Numbered from the stretch's first letter, positions 8,537 through 17,355 are shown. The stretch is DNA of 64,000 nucleotides from Hymenobacter nivis (GCF_003149515.1 NZ_CP029145.1:1302001-1366000), one strand, 5' to 3'. Notes: generated by a model from the letters alone, not told the origin. Translations and numbers: made by a program.

Positions 8537-8575
8537 TTTGTGTAGCCGGGGCCCCGGAGCGGGACCGGACCTTTG
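8537..8575 (+). promoter_or_regulatory. Shared upstream block of aldo/keto reductase gene, copy 2
   Basis: Second copy of the block seen at 7333-7371: TTTGTGTAGCCGGGGCCCCG followed at the identical offset by ACCTTTG (8569-8575). The reductase ATG lies 46 bases downstream. Conservation of both parts and of the spacing between two paralogous genes suggests a common promoter or binding site, plausibly for the AraC-type regulator encoded at 9705. Confidence 0.5.
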
Positions 8576-8620
8576 CTCAAGAAAGTAACCCACTTTATTG
8601 AGCATCCCAACTCACGCATT

Positions 8621-9616
8621 ATGAGCACTATCAAACAAGTAGCCCTGGGCAGCCAGGGCCTGAAAGTTTCGGCCGAGGGCCTGGGCCTGATGGGCATGAC
8701 GGGCATGGCCTCGGGGCAAATGAGCGTGTACGGCGCGGCCGACGACGCGGAAAGCATCGCCACCATCCACCGCGCCCTGGAGCTGGGCGTAACCCTGCTC
8801 GACACGGCCGATATTTACGGCCCGCTCGTGAACGAGCAGCTGGTGGGCAAGGCCATTGCCGGCAAGCGCACCCAGGTCACGCTGGCCACCAAGTTTGGCT
8901 TCGAGATTGACGCCGCGGACCGCATGACCAACGGCTTCAACGGCCGGCCCGCCTACGTGCGCCAGGCCATCGAGCGCTCGTTGCGCAACCTGGGCACCGA
9001 TTACGTGGACCTCTACTACCTGCACCGCCTCGACCCCGCCACCCCCGTCGAGGAGACGGTGGGCGCCATGAGCCGCCTCGTCGAGGAAGGCAAAGTCCGC
9101 TACCTGGGCCTGAGCGAAGTACCCGCCGACGTGCTGCGCCGGGCCCACGCCGTGCACCCGCTCACGGCCTTGGAAACCGAATATTCGCTCTTCGACCGCC
9201 GGGCCGAGGAGGGCGACATTCTGCGCACGGCCCAGGAGCTGGGCATCGGCTTCGTGGCCTACTCGCCGCTGGGCCGGGGCTTTTTATCGGGCGATATTCA
9301 GTCGCCCGACGATTTTGCGGCCGACGACTTCCGCCGCTTTTTCCCGCGCTACCAGGGCGAGAACTTCTACAAAAACCTGGAGTTGGTAAAAAAGCTACAA
9401 GCCCTGGCCGCCGCCAAGGGCATCACGTCCGCGCAGCTCGGCCTGGCCTGGGTGCTGGCCCAGGGCGTGGTGCCCATCCCCGGCACCCGCCGCCGCAAAA
9501 ACCTGGAAGCCAACGTGGCGGCCGCCAGCCTCACGCTCACCCCCGCCGAGCTGGCCGCCATTGAGGCCGTGCTGCCGGTGGGCAGCGTGGCCGGCGCAGC
9601 CTACCCCGAAATGTAG
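8621..9616 (+). CDS. Aldo/keto reductase, AKR13-like
   Basis: About 331 residues. The start at ATG 8621 ([17 protein letters not shown]) is chosen over upstream codons because the family begins there. Catalytic residues are all visible: [16 protein letters not shown], and YYLHRLDP with the His. The C-terminus holds the NADPH-binding [15 protein letters not shown]. Members of this group reduce small aldehydes and quinone-like carbonyls. It follows another reductase and precedes an AraC-type regulator by 88 bases, which is a frequent Bacteroidota arrangement. Confidence 0.92.
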   Translation: MSTIKQVALGSQGLKVSAEGLGLMGMTGMASGQMSVYGAADDAESIATIHRALELGVTLLDTADIYGPLVNEQLVGKAIAGKRTQVTLATKFGFEIDAADRMTNGFNGRPAYVRQAIERSLRNLGTDYVDLYYLHRLDPATPVEETVGAMSRLVEEGKVRYLGLSEVPADVLRRAHAVHPLTALETEYSLFDRRAEEGDILRTAQELGIGFVAYSPLGRGFLSGDIQSPDDFAADDFRRFFPRYQGENFYKNLELVKKLQALAAAKGITSAQLGLAWVLAQGVVPIPGTRRRKNLEANVAAASLTLTPAELAAIEAVLPVGSVAGAAYPEM

Positions 9617-9704
9617 GCCGGTTATTTTTGGCCAGCCAACCGGCCTGCGGCACTCGCCGCGGGCCGGCGTTTACCGTAGCCATTTTTCTAATTTTCCACC
9701 CACC

Positions 9705-10625
9705 ATGCAGCAGCCCACCAAAGCGTTTCAGGTGCTGGCCACCGTGACGGACTACACCCGGTTTTGCGGGCTGCCCGCGCCCGCGCACCCGCTGCTCACG
9801 CTCATCGACCTGGCCGGGGCCCGCCACGCGCCGCCGCCCGCGCCGTTGCCCCCCGTGATGCAGCAACTTTACACGGTCTGGCTCAAGCGCGACTTCAAGG
9901 GGCGGCTGCACTACGGCCACCAGGCCTACGACTTCAGCGAGGGCGTGCTGGGGTTTGTGGCCCCCGGCCAGGTGTTTTCGGTGGACGAAACGCTGGATAT
10001 TTCCGAACTCAGCGGCTGGATGCTGGTCTTCCATCCCGACCTGCTGCGGAAGTATCCGCTGGGCCAGAAAATTACCAGCTACGGTTTTTTCTCCTACCAG
10101 GTGCACGAGGCCCTGCACATCTCGGCCCAGGAAGAAGCGCTGCTGGATGGCCTGCTGGCCACCCTCCGGGGCGAATACGAGCGGCCCATCGACGCCTTCA
10201 GCCAGGACGTGCTGGTTTCGCAAATCGAGCTGCTGCTGAGCTACGCCAACCGCTTCTACCACCGCCAGTTCCTGACCCGCCGCGCCCCCGCGCACGACCT
10301 GCTCAGCCGCTTCGAGGCGCTGCTGGCCGCCTATTTCGCCACGGAGGGCCCCCGGCCGCTGCCCACCGTACAGCACTTCGCCGACGCCCTGCACGTGTCG
10401 CCGGCCTACCTCAGCGACCTGCTGCGCTCCCTCACCGGCCAAAATACGCAGCAGCACATCCACCACGTCCTCATCGAGCGGGCCAAGCTGCTGCTGCGCA
10501 GCACCTCGCTCACCGTCAACGAAACGGCTTTTCGGCTGGGCTTTGAGTATCCGCAGTATTTCAGCCGCCTGTTCAAAAGCAAAACCGGCCTCACGCCAGC
10601 CGCCTACCGGTTCTCAGCGCACTAG
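9705..10625 (+). CDS. AraC family transcriptional regulator
   Basis: About 306 residues. The N-terminal half is a cupin-like effector domain of the Bacteroidota type (FVAPGQVFSVDE, GWMLVFHPDLLRKYPL). The C-terminal 100 residues hold the two helix-turn-helix units, seen as FADALHVSPAYLSDLLRSLT and VNETAFRLGFEYPQYFSRLF, with the conserved end KTGLTPAAYR. Such regulators usually activate adjacent oxidoreductase genes, here probably the two reductases upstream (inference). ATG 9705 (MQQPTKAFQV) was chosen because an upstream in-frame extension overlaps the reductase gene end and is not family-like. Confidence 0.92.
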   Translation: MQQPTKAFQVLATVTDYTRFCGLPAPAHPLLTLIDLAGARHAPPPAPLPPVMQQLYTVWLKRDFKGRLHYGHQAYDFSEGVLGFVAPGQVFSVDETLDISELSGWMLVFHPDLLRKYPLGQKITSYGFFSYQVHEALHISAQEEALLDGLLATLRGEYERPIDAFSQDVLVSQIELLLSYANRFYHRQFLTRRAPAHDLLSRFEALLAAYFATEGPRPLPTVQHFADALHVSPAYLSDLLRSLTGQNTQQHIHHVLIERAKLLLRSTSLTVNETAFRLGFEYPQYFSRLFKSKTGLTPAAYRFSAH

Positions 10626-10864
10626 CGGCCAAAAAATCGGGTATCGTTTTCTTAATTTCCCCTGCCCGTTTTAACGCTCCGGGCCCCAGCGGCCGATTTT
10701 TTTTCTTCATGGTGCGGGACCGAGGCCCACCCGACAACTTTTTATTGGCCATTTGCTGCCAATCGCGCCAACGCAATCGTTTAACTTATGCTACATGCAT
10801 AACAAATTCCTTAGCCTGCCGTATACTTGTCACCTTACTTCACTGCCTTATCATCTACGCTGTT

Positions 10865-10999
10865 ATGAAAAAATCCACTGCTTTCTCCTCGCTGCTGCTG
10901 CTCGGCGGCTTTGGCTCGCTGGGCCTACTAATGGCCCGCCTGCGTTCGCTCGACCTGCGCTTTAGCCTGCACGGCGAAGACGCGGCCCATTACGGCTAG
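10865..10999 (+). CDS. Small membrane-associated hypothetical protein
   Basis: A 44-codon frame starting MKKSTAFSSLLLLGGFGSLGLLMARL, i.e. Lys-Lys followed by a single hydrophobic segment, then a short polar tail ending in HGEDAAHYG. It looks like a one-span membrane peptide or a short signal-bearing product. No family was recognised. An ATG preceded by AT-rich sequence and a following G/C-then-T-run stretch (11049-11063) make it a plausible gene, but length alone does not prove coding. Confidence 0.45.
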   Translation: MKKSTAFSSLLLLGGFGSLGLLMARLRSLDLRFSLHGEDAAHYG

Positions 11000-11131
11000 G
11001 CGGCAGCCTTTTCGCGCGGCGGCCCGTACTGGGAACAGCCCTGCCCTGCGGCGGGGTTTTTTTGTGGGCCGTTCGCGGCGTAGTGCCGACCTTTGCGGCC
11101 AGTTTTTCTCCTATCTCAACCATCTTTTTAC

Positions 11132-11773
11132 ATGACGCTTGACACCAACCAGCAGCAGGTAAGCTACATCATCGGCCGCGACCTGGCCCGTAATTTTGCC
11201 CAGCAGGGCCTGGAGCTGGACCTTGATACCCTGGCTGCCGCCCTCAAGGAAGGGATGCAGGGCCTCCCCAGCCAGCTTACCCCCGAGCAAATGCAAGCTG
11301 CCATGCAGCAGCTGCAAGAGCAACTCGGCGATGCCTCCGGCGAAAACAATGACGACAACGATTTAGACCCCACCACCATGGCCAACAACAAAGCAGAAGG
11401 CGAAGCCTTCCTCACCGAAAACGCCCAGAAAGCCGGCGTCACCACGCTGCCCAGCGGCTTGCAGTACGAAATCATCACCGAGGGCAGCGGCAAGAAGCCG
11501 ACGCTGAAATCGTCGGTGACGACCCACTACCACGGCACGTTGCCCAACGGCACCGTATTCGACAGCAGCTACCAGCGCGGCCAGCCCGCTACCTTCCCCG
11601 TGAACGGCGTGATTGCCGGCTGGACAGAAGCCCTGCAACTGATGCCCGAGGGCTCGAAGTGGCGCCTGTACATCCCCTCCGACCTGGCCTACGGCAAGCG
11701 CGGCGCCGGGCGCGACATCGGCCCCGACGCGGCCCTGGTGTTCGACGTGGAGCTGCTGAAAGTGAACAACTGA
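11132..11773 (+). CDS. FKBP-type peptidyl-prolyl isomerase (Mip/FkpA-like)
   Basis: About 213 residues. Residues 1-100 form the helical dimerisation region of Mip/FkpA proteins (QQVSYIIGRDLARNFAQQG, then a Gln-rich helix and an acidic linker), and from about 110 there is an FKBP domain: GLQYEIITEGSGKKP, THYHGTLPNGTVFDSSYQRG, PVNGVIAGWTEALQLM, and WRLYIPSDLAYG. It catalyses cis-trans isomerisation of proline peptide bonds and acts as a folding chaperone. No signal peptide is seen at the ATG 11132, so a cytosolic location is likely, unlike classical FkpA. A likely -7 region (ACCTTTG) lies at 11089-11095. The frame after its TGA stays open into the next gene. Confidence 0.9.
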   Translation: MTLDTNQQQVSYIIGRDLARNFAQQGLELDLDTLAAALKEGMQGLPSQLTPEQMQAAMQQLQEQLGDASGENNDDNDLDPTTMANNKAEGEAFLTENAQKAGVTTLPSGLQYEIITEGSGKKPTLKSSVTTHYHGTLPNGTVFDSSYQRGQPATFPVNGVIAGWTEALQLMPEGSKWRLYIPSDLAYGKRGAGRDIGPDAALVFDVELLKVNN

Positions 11774-11899
11774 GGTCCAATCGACGGCCCTCACCCCGAA
11801 GCCGCTGCGGAGCCCTCCGTAGCGGCTTTTGCGGCCCCACCCCTGCCGCCCGACCCCACCGCTGGGGCCTCCACGCTGCGCAGCGCCGATGGCCACTTC

Positions 11900-12436
11900 G
11901 TGCTGACGGCCACCGCCGTTACCGTGCGGGGCCAAGCCTACGCGCTGCGTGAGCTGGAGCGGGCCGACGTGCTGCGCGTACGCTGGCTGCTATGGTATTT
12001 GCTGGGGGCCCTGGGGCTGGCCGGCGTTATGATTGTGTACTTGCAAAACGGGCTGCGTACCGTACCCGCCATGGCCGGTATGGCCGGAGCGGCGCTGCTG
12101 CTGGCCTATGGGCAGCGCGGCACCAACCGCCTGCGGCTGTTCCGCCTGGGCCGCGAGGCCGCCCACTTTGCCATGCCGGGCGAAACGCAACCCTGGCAGC
12201 GTCTCACGGCCGAGCTGAACCGTCGCATTGGCCACGCCCACGACCGGGCAGCGGCCGAAGCCGCGGCGGCCCTGGCGGCAGTTGCCGCCGCCGAAACTAC
12301 TGCTACTGCTACTGCTACTACCGAAGCTACTGCCGCTGAAGCATCTGCTGGCCCCCCGGCCGAGCCCGGGGCCCCGGGGCCGGGAGGCTTGCCCGGGTGG
12401 GGCCTGCCGGCGTCCAACTTATACTTGCGAATGTAA
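11900..12436 (+). CDS. Putative membrane protein, DUF6232-like, start uncertain
   Basis: A frame with TLRSADGHFVLTATAV, then a basic stretch and two hydrophobic segments (LLWYLLGALGLAGVMIVYL and MAGMAGAALLLAYG), resembles small Bacteroidota proteins of the DUF6232 kind; function unknown. The only usable start codon is GTG 11900, which would cut off the conserved LRSADGHF, and upstream there is only the open frame running back to the TGA of the FKBP gene at 11771. So the true start may be a non-standard codon (CTG 11876), or a start has been lost. The C-terminus is Ala/Thr-rich, low-complexity, and contains a CTACTG hexamer repeat. Confidence 0.5.
   Translation: MLTATAVTVRGQAYALRELERADVLRVRWLLWYLLGALGLAGVMIVYLQNGLRTVPAMAGMAGAALLLAYGQRGTNRLRLFRLGREAAHFAMPGETQPWQRLTAELNRRIGHAHDRAAAEAAAALAAVAAAETTATATATTEATAAEASAGPPAEPGAPGPGGLPGWGLPASNLYLRM
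12297..12320 (+). repeat. CTACTG hexamer tandem repeat
   Basis: Three full copies and one imperfect copy of CTACTG in the Ala/Thr-rich tail of the DUF6232-like gene. Copy-number change would alter the tail in steps of two residues (Thr-Ala) without shifting the frame. Confidence 0.7.
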
Positions 12437-12515
12437 TACCGCGGGTAGGGCCCCAGACCGGGCCCGCGGCTGTCGCTTTTCCTCCCCCCGCATTCCGAAA
12501 TACCTACCCGTTTTT

Positions 12516-14459
12516 ATGGACTCCAAACACTCGCACACCGCCATTTCCGGGGCGGGGCTGCTCATTGCACTGGGCATCATCTACGGCGACATCGGCACTT
12601 CGCCGCTGTACGTGATGAAAGCCATTGTGCCGGCCCTGATCGAGCCGCGCTTGGTGCTGGGCGGCATTTCGTGCGTTATCTGGACGCTCACCCTCCAAAC
12701 CACCATCAAGTACGTGCTCATCACGCTGAACGCGGACAATAACGGTGAGGGCGGCATTTTCTCGCTCTACGCGCTGGTGCGCCGGCGCGGGGCGTGGCTC
12801 TCGGCGGTGGCCATCATCGGGGGCTCGGCCCTGCTGGCCGATGGCGTGATTACGCCGCCCATTTCGGTGGCTTCGGCCATCGAGGGCCTCAAGCAAGTGT
12901 ACCCCGGCCTGACGCAGAGCGTGATTGTGTACATCGTCATCGGCATCATCGCGGGGCTGTTTTTAATGCAAAGCTTTGGCACTCAGATTGTGGGCAAGGC
13001 CTTTGGGCCCATCATGATTCTGTGGTTCACGATGTTGGGCGTACTCGGCGCCAGCTGGGTTGTGCAGGACCCGACCATCCTGAAGGCCATCAACCCCTAC
13101 TATGCCTACGACCTGCTGGTGAATTACCCCGGCGGGTTCTGGCTGCTGGGGGCCGTGTTTTTGTGCACCACCGGGGCCGAGGCGCTGTACTCGGACCTGG
13201 GGCATTGCGGCAAGGGCAACATCCGCATCAGCTGGACGTTTGTGAAAACCACCTTGCTGCTCAACTACTTGGGCCAGGGATCCTGGCTGCTTTCGCACCA
13301 GGGCCAGCACCTGAACGGCCGCAACCCGTTCTACGAGTTGATGCCGTCGTGGTTCTTGCTCATCGGCATCGGCATTGCCACAGTGGCGGCCATCATCGCC
13401 TCGCAGGCCCTCATCACGGGCTCGTTCACGCTCGTGGCCGAGGCCATCCGCCTCAACATGTGGCCCAAGGTGAAGCTCAACTACCCCACCGACGTGAAGG
13501 GCCAGCTCTTCGTGCCCAGCATGAACCGGCTATTACTTATTGGCTGCATCGGAGTGGTACTCTTCTTCCGCGAAAGCTCGAACATGGAAGCCGCCTATGG
13601 CCTGGCCATCACGCTCACCATGCTGATGACTTCGATACTGCTGATTACGTGGCTGCGGGCGAAGCGTGTGGCCAAGCCCCTGATCATCCTGTTCGCCCTG
13701 GTGTACGGCCCCATCGAGGGCTCGTTTTTGATAGCCAACCTGGTGAAATTTCCGCACGGCGGCTGGGTATCGCTGGCCATCGGAGCCTCGCTTATGGGCG
13801 TGATGTACGTGTGGCTCAAGGCCTACTACATCAAGCGCCGCCTCACCGACTTCGTGAAGCTGGAGCCCTACGTGGACGGCCTCAAGCGCCTGAGCGACGA
13901 CGAGAGCATCCCGAAATACTCCACCCACCTGGTGTTTCTCACCGGGGCCGAGCGCAGTTCAGAAATCGAGCAGAAGATTATCTACTCCATCTTCCAGAAG
14001 CGCCCCAAGCGGGCCGATATCTATTGGTTCGTGCACGTGGAGACCACCGACGAGCCCTACACGATGGAGTATAAGGTAACCGAAGTAGCGCCCGACGACG
14101 TGTTCCGCATCACCTTCCGCCTGGGCTTCCGGGTGCAGCAGCGCATCAATCTCTACTTCCGCAAGGTGGTGGAAGACCTCGTGCGCAACAAGGAGGTGGA
14201 CATCACCTCCCGCTACGAGTCGCTGAGCCAGCGCCATATCACCGGCGACTTCCGCTTCGTAGTGCTGGAGAAATTCCTGAGCGTGGAAAACGACTTCCCC
14301 ACCCAGGAAAAACTCGTCATGCAGGCCTACTTCTACATTAAGCAGTTCATCGCCTCCGAAGACCAGTATTTCGGCCTCGACACCTCCTCGGTGAAGGTCG
14401 AAAAGGTACCGCTCGTCATCGCCCCGCCCCGCGAAGTGGCGTTGATAAGAATTCGCTGA
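12516..14459 (+). CDS. kup: KUP family potassium uptake transporter
   Basis: About 647 residues. The start at ATG 12516 (MDSKHSHTAISGAG) begins right before the first membrane segment GLLIALGIIYGDIGTSPLYVMKA, the KUP signature. Further markers are LTLQTTIKYVLITLNADNNGEGG, ALLADGVITPPISV, and TTGAEALYSDLGHCG, across about twelve membrane segments, followed by a hydrophilic C-terminal domain from about residue 450. It imports K+ with protons across the inner membrane. Single gene, followed by a strong bidirectional terminator at 14534-14566 and convergent with the M61 peptidase gene. Confidence 0.96.
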   Translation: MDSKHSHTAISGAGLLIALGIIYGDIGTSPLYVMKAIVPALIEPRLVLGGISCVIWTLTLQTTIKYVLITLNADNNGEGGIFSLYALVRRRGAWLSAVAIIGGSALLADGVITPPISVASAIEGLKQVYPGLTQSVIVYIVIGIIAGLFLMQSFGTQIVGKAFGPIMILWFTMLGVLGASWVVQDPTILKAINPYYAYDLLVNYPGGFWLLGAVFLCTTGAEALYSDLGHCGKGNIRISWTFVKTTLLLNYLGQGSWLLSHQGQHLNGRNPFYELMPSWFLLIGIGIATVAAIIASQALITGSFTLVAEAIRLNMWPKVKLNYPTDVKGQLFVPSMNRLLLIGCIGVVLFFRESSNMEAAYGLAITLTMLMTSILLITWLRAKRVAKPLIILFALVYGPIEGSFLIANLVKFPHGGWVSLAIGASLMGVMYVWLKAYYIKRRLTDFVKLEPYVDGLKRLSDDESIPKYSTHLVFLTGAERSSEIEQKIIYSIFQKRPKRADIYWFVHVETTDEPYTMEYKVTEVAPDDVFRITFRLGFRVQQRINLYFRKVVEDLVRNKEVDITSRYESLSQRHITGDFRFVVLEKFLSVENDFPTQEKLVMQAYFYIKQFIASEDQYFGLDTSSVKVEKVPLVIAPPREVALIRIR

Positions 14460-14462
14460 GGA

Positions 14463-14502
14463 TCACAGATTATGCAGATTAACCGTGATTTCGCAGATTA
14501 TT
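14463..14502. repeat. Dispersed CAGATTA-type repeat
   Basis: The stretch holds two related units, CACAGATTATGCAGATTA and GTGATTTCGCAGATTA, immediately after the kup stop. This kind of short element is often scattered between Bacteroidota genes. Function unknown. Confidence 0.4.
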
Positions 14503-14533
14503 TAGGCCGCTAAATTCAGGAAAAATTTAATTC

Positions 14534-14566
14534 AAAAAGCCCCGTACTGGTTGCATGGGGCTTTTT
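14534..14566. terminator. Bidirectional terminator between kup and M61 gene
   Basis: AAAAAGCCCC at 14534-14543 pairs perfectly with GGGGCTTTTT at 14557-14566 around a 13-base loop, between two convergent genes. A- and T-runs on both sides allow termination on both strands. Confidence 0.85.
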
Positions 14567-14582
14567 AAATCAAGTGGAATTA

Positions 14583-14614
14583 TATCTGCTAACTGTTATC
14601 TGCTAACTGTTAAT
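14583..14614. repeat. Tandem 14-base repeat
   Basis: TATCTGCTAACTGT occurs twice in direct order just before the stop of the M61 gene. No function is apparent. Confidence 0.4.
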
Positions 14615-16427
14615 TAACTTTTAGCCACTTGGCTAGCACTTTTTGCTGGGCGGCGGTGGAGTTAGGCAGCGGCTGAATTTTGAAGCGCTGGTCGGGGTCG
14701 GCGCGGTAAGTCAGGGTGAGCTCGCGCGAGAGGCCGTCGCGGCGCACTTGCAGCTTGAGGGGAGCCCCCACGGCCCCGCCTTGCAGGGCCTTAATAGATT
14801 CATCACCGGGCGCGGCGCCGTTGATGAGCAATATTTCGTCGTTCACGTTCAGGCCGTCAATCCAGGCCGCGCCGTCGCGCTCGGTGCCCACGACGAGCAG
14901 GCGGCCGGTGCGGTTCGAGAACGTTGCGCCCGCCGAGCCGTTGGGGTTGGCCGGCGTGCTGCTGAAGGCCAGGCCCGCGTAGCCGAAGGCCGTGGCGTAG
15001 TCCACGGTTTTGGTGCCGTACACGCTCTGCTTAAAGAAATCGTCGAAGCGCCGGCCCGCCACCGTGGCCACCGCGTCCTGGTACTCCTGGTCGGTGAAGC
15101 CGCGGCCCAGCTTCTTGTAATACGTGTCGTAGAGCAGCCGAAACACGTCGTCGAGGTGCTTCTGGCCCTGGGTGGCGTTGATGATCATCAGGTCGAGCAC
15201 CAGGCCGATGGTTTCCCCCTTGTCGTAGTAGCTGATGCCGGTGTTGGACGAGTTTTCGTTGGGCCGGTAGTACTTAATCCAGGCGTCGAAGCTGGCCTCG
15301 GCGGCCGACTGAATCTTATTACCGGGCGTGTTTTCGACCGTACCGATGGTGCTGGCCAGGTGGTCGAGGTAGCCCTGCTGGTCGTAGTAGCCGGTGCGCT
15401 CGTTGATGAGGTTGGCGAAGTACTCGGTCATGCCCTCGCTCACCCAGAGCATGTGGGTGTAGTTTTCCTTGTCGTAATCGAAGGGCCCCAGGGCCACCGG
15501 CCGGATGCGCTTCACATTCCAGAGGTGGAAGTATTCGTGGGCCGCCAGCCGCAGGAAGCTCTTGTAGCCGGCCTCCGTGTTGTACGTGGTGCGGCCTACC
15601 TCCAACGTGGTGGAGTACAGGTGCTCCAGCCCCCCACCGCCGCGCTCCAGGTTGTGCACGATGAAGAGGTAATGGTCCAGGGGGTTCTGGCCCACCACAG
15701 CCTGCGCGCCCTCGCAAATCTTCTGCATGTCGCCCAGCAGGCGGTTCTCGTCCACCTGGTAAGTGCCGTACATGGCCACCTGGTGCACCGTGCCGTTGGC
15801 CGTGAATTGCAGCACTTTTTGGTTGCCAATTTCAATCGGCGAGTCAGCCAACTCGTCGTAGTTAGCAGCTTTATAGGTGAATTTGGCGCCGCCCGCAACC
15901 GGGCGCAAGGCCGTGCTCACCTGGGCCCAGCCGGCGGCCGGCTGCACCGTCACGGTGCTCGCCAAGCCCTTGTTCAGGGCCGGGTACACGAACACGCTGC
16001 TGCCGTTGAGGTAGCCGTGGTCGGCGTCGAGGAAGCTCGTGCGCACGCTTATCTCGAAGGCGTACACGCGGTAGGCAACCTTGAAATCGGCCTGCTTGGA
16101 GTGGCGCACGCGCCAGGTATTCTTGTCGATTTTCTCGACTGCCAGGGCCTGCCCGCCCGCGCCGGTGGCCCGGAAGCCCTCCACGTTTTTGGCGTATTCG
16201 CGCACCAGGTACGAGCCCGGGGCCCACACCGGCATTTTCACGTCGGTATAGTCCTGGGCGAAGCCGCTCAGGGCTACGCCTACTTCAAAGTAGTGGGTTT
16301 GGGGCGCGGGCATGGCCAGCGTGTAGCGCAGCGTGGGCGCAGCGGCCAGCGGGCGGGCCCCGGCGGGCGCGGCCAGCAGGGCCCCGGCGGCCAGGCCACC
16401 CAGCAGGCGGAAGGAATTGGGCATCAT
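14610..16427 (-). CDS. M61 family metallopeptidase (glycyl aminopeptidase-like)
   Basis: About 605 residues with a signal peptide (NSFRLLGGLAAGALLAAPAGARP), so periplasmic or outer-membrane side. The zinc site HEYFHLWNVKRIRP lies near residue 297, and the second ligand and conserved Glu in WVSEGMTEYFANL near 329. A C-terminal PDZ domain (about 509-590: DGLNVNDEILLINGA) follows, as in family M61. Members cleave N-terminal glycine or alanine or act as broader peptidases. The ATG at 16427 is chosen; a second ATG is adjacent. A further in-frame start at 16460 would add 11 unneeded residues. Convergent with kup. Confidence 0.92.
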   Translation of the reverse strand: MMPNSFRLLGGLAAGALLAAPAGARPLAAAPTLRYTLAMPAPQTHYFEVGVALSGFAQDYTDVKMPVWAPGSYLVREYAKNVEGFRATGAGGQALAVEKIDKNTWRVRHSKQADFKVAYRVYAFEISVRTSFLDADHGYLNGSSVFVYPALNKGLASTVTVQPAAGWAQVSTALRPVAGGAKFTYKAANYDELADSPIEIGNQKVLQFTANGTVHQVAMYGTYQVDENRLLGDMQKICEGAQAVVGQNPLDHYLFIVHNLERGGGGLEHLYSTTLEVGRTTYNTEAGYKSFLRLAAHEYFHLWNVKRIRPVALGPFDYDKENYTHMLWVSEGMTEYFANLINERTGYYDQQGYLDHLASTIGTVENTPGNKIQSAAEASFDAWIKYYRPNENSSNTGISYYDKGETIGLVLDLMIINATQGQKHLDDVFRLLYDTYYKKLGRGFTDQEYQDAVATVAGRRFDDFFKQSVYGTKTVDYATAFGYAGLAFSSTPANPNGSAGATFSNRTGRLLVVGTERDGAAWIDGLNVNDEILLINGAAPGDESIKALQGGAVGAPLKLQVRRDGLSRELTLTYRADPDQRFKIQPLPNSTAAQQKVLAKWLKVN

Positions 16428-16546
16428 CAAAGGAAAAAGGGGTAAAAAGCCAAGCCGCAAAGTAAGCCCCCCGGCGCGCCACCAACCTAGCGGCCCGCAG
16501 CTGCGTTTAGCCCGCCAGGGCCCCCTGCTACTCTATTTTTTTACCC

Positions 16547-17086
16547 ATGCGCGTTATCCAGTTGATTTTCATTGAGCTAGCTGCGGCCATTGTCGGGCGG
16601 TTCGCCCGGCCCGAACCCGGAACCCCGGCGCGGCCCACTCCGGCCGTACTGGCGCTTGCCGGGTCCCCCGTAGCCCAAGCGGGCCGCGCCGACAGCGTAG
16701 CGGCCTTCGCCCTGCGGCAGCTGGGGGCCCCGTACCGCTACGCCGGCACCAGCCCCACCGCGGGCTTCGACTGCTCGGGCTTCGTGCAGTACGTGTATGG
16801 GCACTTCGGCGTGGCCGTGCCCCACGCCACGGCTTTGCTCATCAGCGCAGGCCGGGCGGTGCCGCGGGCCGATGCGCGGCCCGGCGACCTGGTGGTATTT
16901 GCCGGCACAGCGCCGGGCAGCACCACGGCCGGCCACGCGGGCATTGTGGTGTCGGCGGCGGGCGCAGTACCAGTACGCTTCGTGCACGCGTCCTCGGCGC
17001 GGCGCGAGTCGGGCGTGAAAGTCAGCACCATTGAGGGCACGGGCTATGAAACCCGGTTTTTGCAGGTGCGGCGGGTGCTGGATTAA
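16547..17086 (+). CDS. NlpC/P60 family cell-wall hydrolase
   Basis: About 179 residues. The NlpC/P60 domain covers about residues 50-175: FALRQLGAPYRYAGTSPTAG, catalytic Cys in FDCSGFVQYVYG (near 75), catalytic His in AGHAGIVVS (near 128), and FVHASSARRESG. These enzymes cut the D-Glu to diaminopimelate bond in peptidoglycan stem peptides. A weak hydrophobic N-terminus (RVIQLIFIELAAAIVG) may be a signal or anchor. Divergent from the M61 gene. Its coding strand faces a terminator at 17123-17159 that serves the minus-strand unit. Confidence 0.9.
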   Translation: MRVIQLIFIELAAAIVGRFARPEPGTPARPTPAVLALAGSPVAQAGRADSVAAFALRQLGAPYRYAGTSPTAGFDCSGFVQYVYGHFGVAVPHATALLISAGRAVPRADARPGDLVVFAGTAPGSTTAGHAGIVVSAAGAVPVRFVHASSARRESGVKVSTIEGTGYETRFLQVRRVLD

Positions 17087-17122
17087 CGCTCCCGCGGCCT
17101 CTTGCTGGGGCCCTAAAAAAGC

Positions 17123-17159
17123 GATGCCCGGTTCGCCAACGAGTGGCAAACCGGGCATC
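17123..17159 (-). terminator. Intrinsic terminator of the minus-strand small unit
   Basis: Read on the minus strand, GATGCCCGGTT pairs with AACCGGGCATC (16-bp stem, one or two mismatches) and is followed by GCTTTTTTAG (plus 17115-17120 AAAAAA). The T-run is on the minus-strand side only, so it ends the transcript that starts near 17440. It also lies after the NlpC/P60 gene, which may use it as a weaker terminator. Confidence 0.8.
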
Positions 17160-17278
17160 TAATCCTTCAAATCTTACCAAACGGCGCAACTGGGGTACAG
17201 CTCCGGCGTCTCTAACAGTAAGACCTGGGCCAACGTAGGTCCGCGCTAAAGATTAGGGCGGCCCCGCATAGCTGTTAT

Positions 17279-17350
17279 CTAAGCGCGCACGGCGGTGATG
17301 CGTACGACATTGGACAGGCTTGGCAGGATTTGGTTGGGACTACTAGACAT
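17279..17350 (-). CDS. 23-codon small ORF with perfect Shine-Dalgarno
   Basis: On the minus strand, ATG 17350-17348 opens MSSSPNQILPSLSNVVRITAVRA and ends at TAG 17281-17279. The peptide is polar with a basic end; no signal or membrane segment and no recognised family. Six bases before the ATG is GGAGG, part of AGAAAGGAGGT, an 11-base exact complement of the 16S rRNA 3' end. That is exceptional here, since the other starts in this window lack a Shine-Dalgarno, as expected where bS21, bS18 and bS6 sequester the anti-SD. It has its own TAnnTTTG promoter about 98 bases upstream and an intrinsic terminator downstream. It could be a leader, a regulated peptide, or part of a dual-function RNA. Confidence 0.6.
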   Translation of the reverse strand: MSSSPNQILPSLSNVVRITAVRA

Positions 17351-17355
17351 TTTGT

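Noticed and set aside
10709..10864. N-terminal extension of the small membrane peptide gene
   Set aside because: The extension is not protein-like and the signal-like start at ATG 10865 fits better.
14643..16445. 600-codon plus-strand frame opposite the M61 peptidase gene
   Set aside because: Antisense shadow rich in Val, Gly and His; the minus strand has the zinc motif and signal peptide.
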